64,000 nucleotides of DNA from Nothopassalora personata (lineage: Eukaryota; Ascomycota; Dothideomycetes; Mycosphaerellales; Mycosphaerellaceae): contig CM066290.1 in the NCBI GenBank assembly GCA_033816765.1, forward strand, positions 496,001 through 560,000, written 5' to 3'. Both the position numbers and the translations under genes were made by a program. A model generated the notes under the pieces. It was not told the origin of the DNA and made no database searches. It saw nothing but the letters and a program-made list of their open reading frames with translations. Of the stretch, positions 41,441 to 54,281 are shown in pieces; position 1 is the stretch's first letter; every line of letters begins with the position of its first letter.

Positions 41441-44400
41441 CACCCCCATGCCGAGGCTCTAGGTGCTTGAAACAGGTGTATAGCATACGCAGAGTGGATG
41501 GCTTCACCACTGCTGCATACGTGTCGTCGTAGTCACCTTCACGTTGTGTGTCACCACGGACTACCCAGCGTGCCTTGAAGCGGCTGATCTTGCCATTGGC
41601 ATCAAGCTTGATAGCATAGACCCATCTGCCACGCAGCACACGTGTGCCAGTTGGCAGTGTTGTCTTGTCCTTGTACAGCCATGTCTCGTATTGCTCGAGA
41701 CTGGCGAATTCAGCTTCTTCGGCTGCACGCCACTCGGCGTGTTGTGGTGTTGCCATTGCGGCCTTGTGGCTCTTCGGTATGAGCACCGTTGCTGGATCTG
41801 GCCAGTCGGTTGCTGCCATGAAAGCAGTCACAGTCGCATGTGGCATCTCAGCAAGTTGCTTGCGGGTCGTCTTGCTGAGTGAGTGACACAGGGCCCTACG
41901 CTGCTTGCGGTTGGCTTCATATTGATAGCCGTTCAATGGGTCTCGAACTTCCGCAGGAGGGCGACGATTGCGCTGTGGCCGACCTGATGGCGTAGGTGGC
42001 ACAGGTTGCCGAGCTGGCTGTGCCGGAGGTGTCGTGAAGTCGTCTTCATCGTCATCCTCAACAGAAGGTCTCGGAGGTGTTGTTGGTTGCACTTCCGGAA
42101 AGTCGTCAGGCGTCTCATCTTGATAGGAGTCCACTACTTCCTGTGAAAGGTCCTCATCCGACTGCTCGAGTGGTGAGTCCGCTGGACGGTCGATGACGGT
42201 GATGTTCTTCGGTGCTGTAACACCCCCAGAATCACCACCCCCAGGAGTCACACCGCGCTCAGCACCTGCTCGCCGTAGTCCTGTCTTGCGGTTGCGCTCC
42301 ACTGGAAAGATGTCTTCTCGAGTGATGAGCTCGTCGTCTTGATCTTGCTCAGTCTCAGAGTCACCGTCTTGGGCTGCCATAGGGTCGTTGCCCTCGATGA
42401 ATTGAACGTCCTTGGTTCTGAACACTCTATGCGCCTTAGCAACATAGGCACGGTAGATGGTGCGGCTTTCGTATCCAACAAGCTTGCCCTGCAACGAGCG
42501 GGCGTCAAACTTCTCACCGCGACCGACGTTATGGTCGTACACGAAGGCGCGGCAGCCGTATGCTTTGAGGTGTGACAGGGAAGGCTTCACTGGTTGAGTG
42601 CCCTGCCAAGCGTTGATAACTTCTAGTGGTGACAGGCCCTTGATTGCTGCACTTGGTGTCAAGTTAAGAAGATAGACCGAAGCTTTCACTGCTTCTGGCC
42701 ATAGGCTAGGTGGAAGGCCAGCGTCGATGAGCAGCTTACGTGCCATGACACAAACGATGTGGTTGCTGACTTCCGCACCACCATTCTGCTCTGAAGAATG
42801 AGGTGCTGTGACTTGAAGAGCGAAGCCCTCATCGCGTGAGAGCTGCGTGAGTGAGTGTCCTCCATATTCGCCACCCCCATCTATGCGGAAGATCACAATT
42901 GCTGTGCCATATTGTGTCTTCACATGACGGTGGACCACTCGAATATGCTGCGCAGCACCGTCCTTCTGTGCGGAAGCGAATACTGTGCGTTGTAGGCTGG
43001 CCAGGCAGGTGAATAGCGTGAAGTAACGCTCCTTGCCAATGCCAAGGTTGCGGACCGTGACAACATCCACAGCAACAATATAGTATGGTGTTGTTGGCCG
43101 CACCATCGGAATGCGGTTGTAGACCTTGTGACCCATCCCCTTACGACAGGGGATGCACTCGCGTGGGTGCTTGCTGAGGTCGCTATCACTGTTGCCAACA
43201 ATGGTGATGCGCTTGTCGTTGTGAAGCTGCAGCAACTTGCGGCTGTGGATGTGTCCAAGTCGGCGGTGCCACAGGTCTCCTGTAGCAGCTGTCGATGGCT
43301 CGACCTTGGACGAAGTGAGGGCTGTCGCTGAGTCCTTCATCTTCAAGAATGGCAGTCCATTGTGGGTGTAGCAGTGTGCCACCGTACGCGCAGCAGTCCC
43401 CTTTGTGAATAGGATCTGCTCGTCGTTGCGATAATAGACACCCTTGCGGCGAAGAGCCTCTGTCGAAATCAGATTGGCTGCAAGGCCTGGTACGTACAAC
43501 ACCTGTGAGAAGCCAGTGATGCCGCATCCATACAGATCCAGTTGGACGATGCCACAAGCTGTAGCAGTGATGGTGCCACTGCCTGTCTTGATAAGAACAG
43601 TGCAGGGCCGGTAGTCCATCATATTGCTCAGCTTGTTTGTCATGTGAGAAGTGCAGCCAGAGTCCACAACCCAGTCGGTGTTGCTCTTCGCTGCAAGCAG
43701 CGCTGAGGTGTCTTGAATGATGTCGTCCTGGCCCACAGTCATATACATGCTGTGAGAGCCGTTGAATGGAGTCATCAAGTCCTCGAAGTTGGTAGCGCCG
43801 TGAGCCGCAAACTGTGCGGTCTCAGTGTGCTGTGCGTCAGTGGTGTTGTTGACTTGCTGACGCTGTTGTTGATTGCCCTGCTGCTTCTTCTTCCAGGTAG
43901 CAGGTGCAAGCTCAGGGTGTAGGTTCCAGCAACCAGCTGGTTGGTGAGTGGTCATGCCACAACCACTGCAGGGGTCGTATTGAGGCTTCTGCTGTTGGTT
44001 GTTGTTGCCACCACCATTCTGATTACCACCACGAGCGCCGTTGCCGTTGCCGCGGCCTCCACGACCTCCTCGTCCGCCGCGTCCGTTACCACGTGGTGCG
44101 CCGCCGCCGCGAGGGGTGTTGCCGTTGCCCTGTGGGTTGGCAGGGTTGGCGTTGTTTTGTTGCTTCACTGCGAGATTGGCTGACTCGGACTGTTGCGCAG
44201 TCGCCTCATCAAGCAGATCACTGATCACCTTGTCGAGTGTGATAGTGGTACTGTCCTCGATCTTTCCAGTAAGCTGCCTCATCTGTTCACGCTTTGAGGA
44301 CGCGAATGTTGGGAAGTATGGTGAGATCTGATACAGGAAGCGAAAGAGAGCTTGAGCCTTTGATATGGCTAACTCGGTGTTCTTGAGGTTGGCCAGCTTC

Positions 44401-44981
44401 GACTGATATTGCTGGCAGAACTTGTCAAGGTTGGAGCCACCATATGTGTGTGACTCGAAGTCCAGGTACAACGAGTACTCTTCGGACTTGCCAGTTTGAC
44501 CGTATGTGGACTTCAGATGGTCCCATAGGTCTTCCGGTTGTTGGTAGGCTTTGCAGTTGTCTGCAATAGACTGACTGCAGTTAGCAATAATGAGGGCGCG
44601 GGCTTGATACTTCTTTGCCTCCCATGCCTCGATACGCTCTTCGAGTTCATAGTCTTCCTCATTCTTGCGCTTCGTGGGCTTCGGCTTGAGGGCAGTCTTG
44701 TCGACAAACCCCCATAGCAGGTCACCTCGCAGGACTGACTGTAACATATCAGCCCATCTCGAGTAGTCGTCCTTGCCTTGAAGTTTGGAGACACCAGGGG
44801 TGCCGTTGTTGTTACGGCCGACCATGTTGCTAAAGCCGCGAGTTGATACAGCAGGCTTCTTGGTCTTTCGGGTAGCAGCCGACTCGGTCTGCTGTTGTTG
44901 CTGGCTCGGAGTGGCGACAGACTGCTGCGCCAGCGGTATTTCGAGTCCAGTGAGGTCAGTGTTGTTACCGTCAGTATCCAT
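41388..44981 (-). CDS. Ty1/copia Gag-Pol, truncated in RT
   Basis: The frame has 1197 residues from MDTDGNNTDL. The Gag domain (DYSRWADMLQSVLRG; KSTYGQTGKSEEYSLY) spans about 60-280. A Gly/Asn/Arg-rich stretch precedes a zinc-knuckle-like C-x2-C-x4-H-x4-C (CSGCGMTTHQPAGC). Protease has VVDSGCTSHMT. The integrase starts with LWHRRLGHIHSRKL..CIPCRKG (HHCC) and carries the DDE core with DVV, RIDGGGEY and E in SSEQNGGAE. The GAG-pre-IN region is present. RT begins (EWRAAEEAEFASLEQYETW, LRGRWVYAIKLD, ARWVVRGDTQREG) but stops after LYTCFKHLEPRHGGD. The last 16 residues come from LTR sequence. It cannot be autonomous. Confidence 0.92.
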   Translation of the reverse strand: MDTDGNNTDLTGLEIPLAQQSVATPSQQQQQTESAATRKTKKPAVSTRGFSNMVGRNNNGTPGVSKLQGKDDYSRWADMLQSVLRGDLLWGFVDKTALKPKPTKRKNEEDYELEERIEAWEAKKYQARALIIANCSQSIADNCKAYQQPEDLWDHLKSTYGQTGKSEEYSLYLDFESHTYGGSNLDKFCQQYQSKLANLKNTELAISKAQALFRFLYQISPYFPTFASSKREQMRQLTGKIEDSTTITLDKVISDLLDEATAQQSESANLAVKQQNNANPANPQGNGNTPRGGGAPRGNGRGGRGGRGGRGNGNGARGGNQNGGGNNNQQQKPQYDPCSGCGMTTHQPAGCWNLHPELAPATWKKKQQGNQQQRQQVNNTTDAQHTETAQFAAHGATNFEDLMTPFNGSHSMYMTVGQDDIIQDTSALLAAKSNTDWVVDSGCTSHMTNKLSNMMDYRPCTVLIKTGSGTITATACGIVQLDLYGCGITGFSQVLYVPGLAANLISTEALRRKGVYYRNDEQILFTKGTAARTVAHCYTHNGLPFLKMKDSATALTSSKVEPSTAATGDLWHRRLGHIHSRKLLQLHNDKRITIVGNSDSDLSKHPRECIPCRKGMGHKVYNRIPMVRPTTPYYIVAVDVVTVRNLGIGKERYFTLFTCLASLQRTVFASAQKDGAAQHIRVVHRHVKTQYGTAIVIFRIDGGGEYGGHSLTQLSRDEGFALQVTAPHSSEQNGGAEVSNHIVCVMARKLLIDAGLPPSLWPEAVKASVYLLNLTPSAAIKGLSPLEVINAWQGTQPVKPSLSHLKAYGCRAFVYDHNVGRGEKFDARSLQGKLVGYESRTIYRAYVAKAHRVFRTKDVQFIEGNDPMAAQDGDSETEQDQDDELITREDIFPVERNRKTGLRRAGAERGVTPGGGDSGGVTAPKNITVIDRPADSPLEQSDEDLSQEVVDSYQDETPDDFPEVQPTTPPRPSVEDDDEDDFTTPPAQPARQPVPPTPSGRPQRNRRPPAEVRDPLNGYQYEANRKQRRALCHSLSKTTRKQLAEMPHATVTAFMAATDWPDPATVLIPKSHKAAMATPQHAEWRAAEEAEFASLEQYETWLYKDKTTLPTGTRVLRGRWVYAIKLDANGKISRFKARWVVRGDTQREGDYDDTYAAVVKPSTLRMLYTCFKHLEPRHGGDLMLAGCVPAVLWMPSH

Positions 44982-45194
44982 ACACTGCAGAGCACCAACC
45001 AGGTGTCACTGCGATACTTGCCGCGTTGCCCACTGGGTCGCGACTTTGTCGTTTGCTATTTGCTGCAGTCGCGTTTTGTCGCAATCACCAACCAGGCGTT
45101 GTCGACATACACGCGATCAGCAGGATCACATACACACTATCAAGTGTCTTTCGGAGGTATGCGCGCAGTTGATAAGCGCGAGGGCGTCATAACC

Positions 45195-45341
45195 AGATAA
45201 TGTGAGTAGATTGATGTATTGAGAAGGATCTACGAGAATGCGAAGAACAGCTAGCTATAAGAAAGTGCAAGAAAGCGCGCTAGTGGCTTGGCATCCAAAG
45301 AACTGCTGGGACACAGCCAGCCAGCATCAAGTGTTGTTACA
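45195..45341 (-). repeat. Copia LTR copy, upstream end
   Basis: On the minus strand it begins TGTAACAACACTTG. The bases after it read TGGTTATGACGCC, a plausible primer-binding site that begins with TGG. The exact 3' border is uncertain by a few bases. Confidence 0.7.
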
Positions 45342-47053
<1,712 letters not shown>

Positions 47054-47473
47054 TCAGTCACAGCGAAGGGTATGCAAAAAAGGTCCGACTGACTTCAGCG
47101 CGAGCAGGTCGCTTTGTTCAAGACAGCCCAATCTCTTCATGTTGCCTTCGAGCCACTGCTGGATCTGTGCTGTTGAGACATCAACCTTTCCATCTGCCTC
47201 GGCCATGTCGTGGGCTATGATCTCGCGAGCATGGTTCAGGATGACGCCGGAATATATGTACCACAACTTCTTGACTGCGATAGACGTGCGGATGATCTCA
47301 TCTGTACGTTCAACAGCACAAAAGTGGTTGTACAGAAACATTCGAAGCGCTCTGTCGAGTAGCCAGTTACGATCAGTGTCTATGACCGGTGAGCGCGAGT
47401 CACATAACCTCTGGAGCGTCCTCATGCCTAGCCGAGATACAGCTGGGCTGGCAAAGATCTTGCTCAGAACCAA
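47054..47473 (-). CDS. Possible hypothetical gene fragment
   Basis: An open frame of 139 codons with a protein-like composition (DRNWLLDRALRMFLYNHFC, KKLWYIYSGVILNHAREII). The first codon shown is TTG, not ATG, so if real it is a 3' exon whose upstream part lies above 47473; a possible acceptor CCAG lies near 47495. I do not recognise a family. Confidence 0.3.
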   Translation of the reverse strand: MVLSKIFASPAVSRLGMRTLQRLCDSRSPVIDTDRNWLLDRALRMFLYNHFCAVERTDEIIRTSIAVKKLWYIYSGVILNHAREIIAHDMAEADGKVDVSTAQIQQWLEGNMKRLGCLEQSDLLALKSVGPFLHTLRCD

Positions 47474-48333
47474 AGTTCCGAAGCAAGGCTGGCATCGGCA
47501 GCCTCCTCAGTGGACGACGCTCGGTGGCGAAAGTCGCTGAGGACGGCACCTCTTGAGCTTCAGTCTCCAATGATGTCCTCTCTCTGCTTGCCAGAGCCGC
47601 TTCGTCATGAAATGATTTCGTACTGCTTCTTCGGAGGCTCGGAATGGCGGATGCTACAGTCGGAGGATAAAACGCTGGCTTACTGCCTGTAAGGAGTACG
47701 AAGGGGTGCATTGTTGCAGCTGCTATTGTATGTACGAGATACAGCAGCAGTCAAGAAATACTAAGGCCCTCGAACTACAGATGCTCGACCGTTTGAAGAG
47801 CTGTAGAGCATACGAGGTCGCCTCTTCGATCCGTCTTGCAGCCCAAGCAAAGGTGCACCTGATACAAGAGCTCTATGCGGCCCAACGGCCTCCTACGGCT
47901 TACTTTCGATGTGTCTGCTGGGGCGAACCTGTGGAGCTTGCGCGCTTCGTCCATTACTGGTCGGCCGGATTGACCTGGGCGCTGCAGCTGTAGCAGCAGC
48001 GTGATCTTGACCAAGACTCGCAATGTGATTCCAATGGTCTCCTCTGCACGCTCTATAGGCGACGAGACACCACCTTTGCGCGCAGCAAAGAACTAAGTTT
48101 GGCATGCGTAGGCGAGATCACGCGTTGTTTCGCCCTAATGTCGCTTCCACGCTTCGATATACCAAGGAGTAGGACTATCGTCTTGCAACGACCTCGAGAA
48201 GAGACGACTGTTCAATACCGCGTCTCGAACAAAGCAAAACGGCACTGTGTCGCAGGATATGGAGGCCGCGTTATCTGTACCAACCACTGGAAGGATGCGC
48301 GGTCTTTCAACGTCGCTGATGACTGCCGAACAG

Positions 48334-50049
48334 CTGCGAACAATGTCGCGCCGCCGAAATCATGTGTTCGGGCAAGGAGCCATGCGATCGCTGTGTACGC
48401 CGCATACAAACATGCGTATTTCCAATCGACGAGCCACACGTCTCGGTACCGGAGCGCTCTTTGCTTGAATAACAGCGCACGGCGACAATCTCGCAGGCTG
48501 GCGCACCCAATTCGGAGCCAGACACCGATCCTGCAACACGGCCTCAAACAGCACAGCGAAGGGCTAACAAACGACGCCACCGGCAGAAGCCTTTAGAAGA
48601 CCAGTCGACTCAGGACCAGGCGCAATCAGATACACAGCTTCGTCGTGATCTCGATGCTGAGGTATCAACAGAGGACGCCTTGACGGCGACGAACTTGGCC
48701 AAAGAATCAACATATCACGTACTGTTCCTTCCGGCGAGATCAATGCTACAGATCCTGCGAGCAATGTGCCTTTACCGCACGATCCGCTGATAGCTCGAAA
48801 TCTTTCCTCTGTATTTGATGGCACGGGGCGGCCGCGTTATCTTGGGGCTACGTCTACTCGACGCTTCTCCCGTCGAGCATTCACGTTACTCGAAGGACAC
48901 GCTCCTTTTATCGAACGGCACTACCGCGCCATTGATACTGGATGGCACAGCCCTGCGTCTACACTGGCAGGCGAAGGCCGCACATGATGAGCACGACCTC
49001 AGAGGGCTCCCAGCTGTGGACTATGCCCTCTACCTGTATAACACTGTCAAGTCCCATCTTGGTGAGATTTGGGGTATTGTAGACGAAGCATACCTCATGA
49101 TGCATTTCGACAGCTAGCAGCGAAATTCGCTGCCGACCGCGCAGGCACAGAGAAGGCTTTTTTCCCGGGACCGGGCCACGCCGGGACGTCTGTGGCAGGT
49201 ACAGACTATGCGTCGCGAGCAATTTCGTTACTCTGATGTGGCACAAATGCATGATGAGGGTCTCCAGGCTATTGAGTTACTTGCGCTGTGCTCGTTGTAC
49301 TTTCAATCGATGGCTTACCAATGGTGAGTTACTTGTATTATCACGATGCTCTTTAGCACAGTATGGCACCCGCTTCTCCTTACATGCAGATCGATAAAAT
49401 ATGCAGCTTTGCTACGTAGAAGACCTACAGCTGGCATCTTCGACAACGTCCTGAACACCAACTTCGCATACGCTGTAACACGACTCGGAAGGTTGTGTAT
49501 GCCCTACAACAAGAGCTCTCGCCCTGATGGGAGGCCCGCCGACGATCCCAGAGAGTTGTGTCACCAATTTACTACCAACAGAGCGCTCTTCATCAATATC
49601 AGCATAAGCTCGGCTCTTCTGGGACTCCTTGATGCTGGAAAAAATCATGGAGCTCTTCCCTCAGTCGTCGAAACCTTCTGCTTGCGATATCGAATTCGAA
49701 TCTTCACTGCTTCTCCAAGTGTGGCTCGGACAAGATGATGTTCACAAGCTCTGCGCCGTATGCCGGCGCCGACGATACTTCCCACCGTGTCAACACGCGG
49801 AGCTGGTCCAGCACGTTCGCGGCATTGTCTGATGCGGCACATGCTCTTCGCGGGCTCGGCTGTTCTCGCCAAACATTATCCTTGCGGTGCCTTCTTTGAA
49901 ACTCTCGGAACCGGTCGTGGGCCGGTAGTCATGATGGAGTCGCCTTTCAGCAAGAAATCGCTTGGCTCTCTGGAGAACAGTGAACTCGTAGCATGCTTCA
50001 GTCTCGTCACGGAGGAAATCTGCGCCGAGGTCGATCTTTTGCGGCGATA
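48334..50049 (+). pseudogene. Decayed Zn2Cys6 transcription factor gene
   Basis: A full binuclear cluster reads CEQCRAAEIMC and CDRCVRRIQTC at 48335-48420 (C-x2-C-x6-C-x5-C-x2-C-x6-C), just after a possible splice acceptor AACAG. Behind it, family motifs of the middle homology region appear in different frames: GRPRYLGATSTRRFSRR (about 48826-48876), LPAVDYALYLYNTVKSHLGE (about 49006-49065) and IELLALCSLYFQSMAYQW before an intron with GTGAGT..TGCAG (about 49324-49388). Then VYALQQELSP is out of frame with LMGGPPTIPE. In-frame TAA (about 48470) and TAG (about 49116) and at least two frameshifts make it a pseudogene. The changes are not RIP-like. It once encoded a nuclear DNA-binding regulator. 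Confidence 0.75.
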
Positions 50050-50945
50050 GATGTACTTGATGGATTATGACGTATGCAGCATGTGCGTGCTTAGTCAGCT
50101 CAACCCAGGAGGAGCATCTAATACATACTTCTTTCTTTCGCACTGTAGATAGTACTTCAATACATCAGTTATACTTCATGTTATGGTTGTTTGAGGATGA
50201 CAATGGGATCAACGGGTCCCGTTTTGCGCGTCGCTGAATGTCGCGGTTGCTCTTGAGACCTGAGCCATGCCGCGGGCCATGGAATGTAGTGCTGCGCTGC
50301 TCCTCGTGGAGCTCAGTGGTCTCGCTAGACTGGTCATTGCGAAGAGAGAGGCCAGCTTTTTACAGCAAAGAGTTTTCCAAAATTTACGTTATCATAGTGC
50401 TACGTTCGCAGGCTCTGTCGAGTTACAACGAGCAGCTTTCTTCCAGACCTGAAGAGTACGAGTGTTTCGCTTCGGCAGGCCATCTTGTATCGAGATGATC
50501 GGCCTGGTACGGCGATTAAAGCCGACGCGGAGGATCCGGATCAGCAGTAGATCTTCGGCTCTCACATCGACTGAGCTCCTTGATCCTTTGTCCACATCAG
50601 CCTTTGCCAGCAATGCTTTGAAGCGACCAAGTTAGGTTGTGTACAGTTGTTACATGAGTCGACAGGGTGCCACTTAAAAGCATATATCGAGATCTTCGAC
50701 AGAGTCCTCGTAGCATAGTCGTACTAGTATATCACAAATCGCGAGTCTGCGCTTGATTGACTTTTTGCGACTACTTTTTGAGTAATATTCGACGGGGCAT
50801 TGCCTAGTAATTAGCTTACTGGGTGCTGTGCTAAGAGTTCATACTACTATACTAAAAAATTCGGGCTCGAAATGCTTAGAGATGTAAGGGATATGGATGA
50901 ATAGACTAGTCTATCTAGCTTAAGAGATCGTTAGCTCTGACACGT
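50050..50945. other. Intergenic with a mildly RIP-like patch
   Basis: No supported gene. The segment 50690-50940 is TA-rich (ACTAGTATATCAC, CATACTACTATACTAAAAAATTCG) but keeps some TG/CA, so it may be an old repeat fragment. Confidence 0.35.
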
Positions 50946-52039
50946 CTATTTGCGTCGGTTCCAAAGGCCCCTAGTCATGAACCATTCTATGGTCACTGCA
51001 GGCGATGTGAGAGTTCTGATGCCAGCCCAGAGCATTGGTACAGTGGTTATTGACATGTGCTCAATCTGCATTACTTCCGCACTACACCATCTTCCCCACG
51101 TCATCCTACCCCAACACTGGAATCTAACCCGTTGAATGAACCCAGGACCCTCTTCGCCGAAGGCCTCAAAACCCGCCGCAAAATAGTCGGCGACATCTTC
51201 GTCGACCGCCGTTGCCAATAACTCCACAGAATTCTCCCAATCTGGCCAAGAGCTTGCAACAGAATGATGCTGAGGCTGTGCCTGGGTTGTGAAGGTCTCT
51301 CACATCTACTCGCAGCTTGATACACCTCGGGATTCTGAGAGCGCTGGATTGCCCGATGGAGATTGAAGTCCATGTGCGAGCCGCGAGGAGAGTGGGTTGA
51401 AGAATGGATGGACTTGTTGTTGGTGAGCCGGATATCCTGCAGTGAAGGTGCGATACACTGATCGTGCAAAATTCTTCTCGTCACCAACGGCGTATGATAG
51501 GATCGACCATATCCGCTATTCTCTCTGCCTCATCTGGTTCACCGTCCTCTTAGCGTCGACGTTCTTCTGCTGCTTCTTCCGCATCTTCGAGCATTCGTTG
51601 CGACTTCTCCGGCAGTAACGTCTCGGGACAGAACATCTCCTGCGATATCCTCAATGCCTCGAGGTGAATCCTCATGGTAACATTCCTCTGCTCTGCCAAA
51701 CCATGCTCCTCGCGGTCCGGCTCCTCAGCGATGTGCCTTTCTAAATTGTTCCACACATACATGCCATCATTATCCTTCTCGATATAGCCGAAGACACATT
51801 CGCTACCTCCGTGGCAGGGACATTGAAGCGATGTGAGCAGTAGCCAGTTCAACTTGATCCATCATGTCTTGTGTCACGTAGGCAGGAGCTTTTGTGATAG
51901 TGAGTATACTGGAGAGGCCAGGATTTAGTGCCTGATGCGCGGCATTTTGGTATTGTGGCTCGAAGTAAGCAGCGTTTGCTCGTTTGCCATTCTTCCTCTG
52001 TTTCTTCGCAGCCGTCACCGAATCCATGCATTTCGACAC
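50946..52039 (-). CDS. Possible multi-exon hypothetical gene
   Basis: Three minus-strand segments look protein-like: 52039-51803 (FEPQYQNAAHQALNPGLSS, VTQDMMDQVELATAHI), 51852-51550 (CVFGYIEKDNDGMYVWNNLERHIAEEPDREEHG, ending in a Glu/Arg-rich helix) and a stretch ending at 50946 (ELLATAVDEDVADYFAAGFEAFG). They are in different frames, and I could not place introns with certainty. No family is recognised. Confidence 0.3.
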
Positions 52040-52376
52040 CGCTGCGGCTTATGAGTGGTTGACTACCATACGTCAACTTTGGAGCAAGAACTCTGCACTA
52101 TGACTCCGATGCTCAACAATCAACGTCACGTGCCAAATTGAGACAGATTTTGGCATACGACGCTCTATATGGCGCTCGGTTTCACACTCCTCCGCTTATC
52201 GAATCAGCTCCTCGGCACCTCATTTCGCCCTCAATTCTGATCGTCATCATGGCCTCGAAAACAGCCGAATGTCTCGTGGATCGTAAGAAGTTGTCCACTA
52301 AGCGGAGCACCAACCACCCATCATCCAGGCCAAATTCCAGCAGCCTCTCAGCCTCGGCATGATTACGACCAAAAGT

Positions 52377-53148
52377 TCATCTATGCCTCCACTTGAACCC
52401 GCCATAATGATGGCAACCCACAAACCCAAAATCCAGCTGCTCGTCGTAGTCCTCGTACACCCAGCCGATCCTTTTGTCATTCGCTAGCACCTCAAATTGA
52501 TCATAGTGACTTTTGCTCAGAGTCATGAAATACCTGATGTGACTGAAGTTCTCGTCGTTTGTCTTTGTCCGAGTATATTTTATCGAGGTCAGACCTTCTG
52601 ATTTGGATGCAGAAGTGGCATGTGGACCAGTAGTCGCGGTAAGACTGCCTGTATAGCGAGCGAGCTTCTTGATACACAGCTCGAAACACTGATAACAGGG
52701 ACTTCTCGGGAGGGTTTGAGTCGATGATTCGCACCAAGCGGTTGGAGTGTTTAGACTTTTTAAGGTTGGATGTGAAGACCAACTCGTAGATTTGACACCT
52801 TAGCTCAGCTGGCAGATCTAAGAAGCCGACCCTTCTTCGTGTTGACTTCTCTGTGAACACCAGAAAGCGACTGTTTTGAAGAGACGAAAGCGAAAAGCCA
52901 CTGGCCGCTTTTGTAGTCGCCATGTCGTTCGCCGGTCGTTCTTCTGTCAAGACTAGAAAGCTGTGTCCTCGGCGAGGTGATAGTTGCGGCTCAGCGTGCG
53001 TACTCGTAGTGTTCGTGGTGTTCGGCATCTTCGACATGTGTAGTGTAATGTTGACGTAGTAAGAGTCCCGAATCGCGAGATGACCAAATACACCACCCGG
53101 AGCACAGCCTGACTCACTCCCCAATCTCATTGGCTCCCTGCTTCTCAC
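52377..53148 (-). CDS. 2EXR/F-box-like protein (second copy of the family), frame unclear at 3' end
   Basis: The main frame, 53148-52501, contains GFLDLPAELRCQIYELVF, the family's N-terminal motif, and a second motif FRAVYQEARSLYRQSY. The likely start is one of the Met residues around MSKMPNTTNTTS or MATTKAASGF; two similar segments (FLVLTEERPANDM and FLVFTEKSTRRRV) precede the motif. A different frame in the last part, running to TGA at 52377, reads as a better C-terminus (RYFMTLSKSHYDQFEVL, GWVYEDYDEQLDFGF), so a small intron or a frameshift near 52560 is likely. The role is unknown. Confidence 0.55.
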
Positions 53149-53153
53149 TCACC

Positions 53154-54281
53154 TCAATACGTCTTCTCAAACATCCTCCTCGCCAACCCGGCAAAATCCA
53201 ACCCCTCCTCCTCATCAACAACCTCCCAAAGATTCGGCTGCGTAAAAACTGCCAAAGTATTCCTCGCAATACTTCCGTTCCGATCCATCTCAGGCGCTCC
53301 ACCTCTTACGAAGTGCGGCACAGCCCTGAAGCTCCCTCTCGTGATTTTCTCCAAGGCCTGTCCAGTCTGGAAAGCCAAGCAGTCGCGCGGGATGTTGACC
53401 TGCGTGGTCCTCCCACTTCGATCTTTGATCCAGAGTCCCGCCTTAGAGTCTGGATGAGAGTCTAGTTCAGACAAGTCCGGAGCTGAACCGTTTGATTGTA
53501 CTTTGGGCGGGTGGAGTGCTTCGTCGACGAACATGTTCGATGTTAAGCCCGTAAGAGCTCCAAGATCAACATGTGTCCCACACCAATCGTCGTCACTCTT
53601 CTCCAACTTCTCATCCTGCCTCTCCTTCGCGGGCGTCGGCGGTGGCGGGAAATAATGCAACAACCTCGCTTTCGTACTGATACTGCTTTTGACAATCTCC
53701 TCCAACGTGCCACTTTTATACCCCTCCAACCTCCCCACACCAAATCTATCACAGCACCTCGCGACCAGAGCTGCGACTTCCACAATCAAGGTACAGAGTT
53801 CCTCAAACACACTCCGAAAGCCGGGTAACACTTTCTCGTCCGGCCACACGTTGCTCAACGTCATATCCGGCAGATCCGGATACAAGTTCCTCGCCTTCGC
53901 TTGCAGCTCCGGGTCATGGATAGGCTGAACATAGTATGACCCTTTATTCAAATCCGGCAAGCCAGAGTCCAGTTTCTCTTTCCCATGGCTCCAGCCTACA
54001 TTATACCGCGCGTCCGGCCTTTCGACCTTCGCCAACTCCTTGGCAGGGAGGTTCGCAAGGTAGCTGCTCAAGCTCAAAAGTCTTCTGCGCAGCGCAGCGA
54101 ACTGTTCCGGCAAATCTTTCACCAGGATAATTCCTAGGGAGTCAGGGCCGAACGCTTGTTCCAGAGCTTCTAGGGTGACGTCGCCCTCTTTAAGATCTTG
54201 CAAGCTCACAGTGATGACGGGAGGGCGAGGTGAAGAGGCCATGGCGTGTTCTGAGGGCAGTGCTACGGGAGGGAGGTGCAT
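53154..54281 (-). CDS. 2-oxoglutarate/Fe(II)-dependent dioxygenase-like protein
   Basis: The frame has 375 residues; Met14 (MASSPRPPVITVSL) is the better start. The N-terminal part matches isopenicillin-N-synthase-type folds (LGIILVKDLPEQFAALRRRLLSL, NVGWSHGKEKLD, GSYYVQP). The iron ligands are visible: H-x-D in CGTHVDLGALTGL and a distal His in FRAVPHFVRG, with Arg in IARNTLAVFTQP as the likely 2-oxoglutarate contact. It is single-exon, with the C-terminus ARRMFEKTY. Homologues are common, mostly uncharacterised, cytoplasmic fungal oxygenases. The substrate cannot be told from sequence. It ends six bases beyond the second 2EXR-like gene's open frame, so the two transcripts are tightly packed in tandem. 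Confidence 0.8.
   Translation of the reverse strand: MHLPPVALPSEHAMASSPRPPVITVSLQDLKEGDVTLEALEQAFGPDSLGIILVKDLPEQFAALRRRLLSLSSYLANLPAKELAKVERPDARYNVGWSHGKEKLDSGLPDLNKGSYYVQPIHDPELQAKARNLYPDLPDMTLSNVWPDEKVLPGFRSVFEELCTLIVEVAALVARCCDRFGVGRLEGYKSGTLEEIVKSSISTKARLLHYFPPPPTPAKERQDEKLEKSDDDWCGTHVDLGALTGLTSNMFVDEALHPPKVQSNGSAPDLSELDSHPDSKAGLWIKDRSGRTTQVNIPRDCLAFQTGQALEKITRGSFRAVPHFVRGGAPEMDRNGSIARNTLAVFTQPNLWEVVDEEEGLDFAGLARRMFEKTY

Larger units (their letters stand above)
41303..45341 (-). mobile_element. Ty1/copia element with deleted RT, recent
   Basis: Direct repeats 41303-41440 and 45195-45332 (138 bp, identical by eye) are LTR copies; the upper one extends to TGTAACAAC at 45341. Between them is one long Gag-Pol frame on the minus strand that lacks most of RT and all RNase H. 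No RIP signature. The lower LTR has lost its first nine bases at the deletion junction. No clear target-site duplication was found. Confidence 0.85.
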
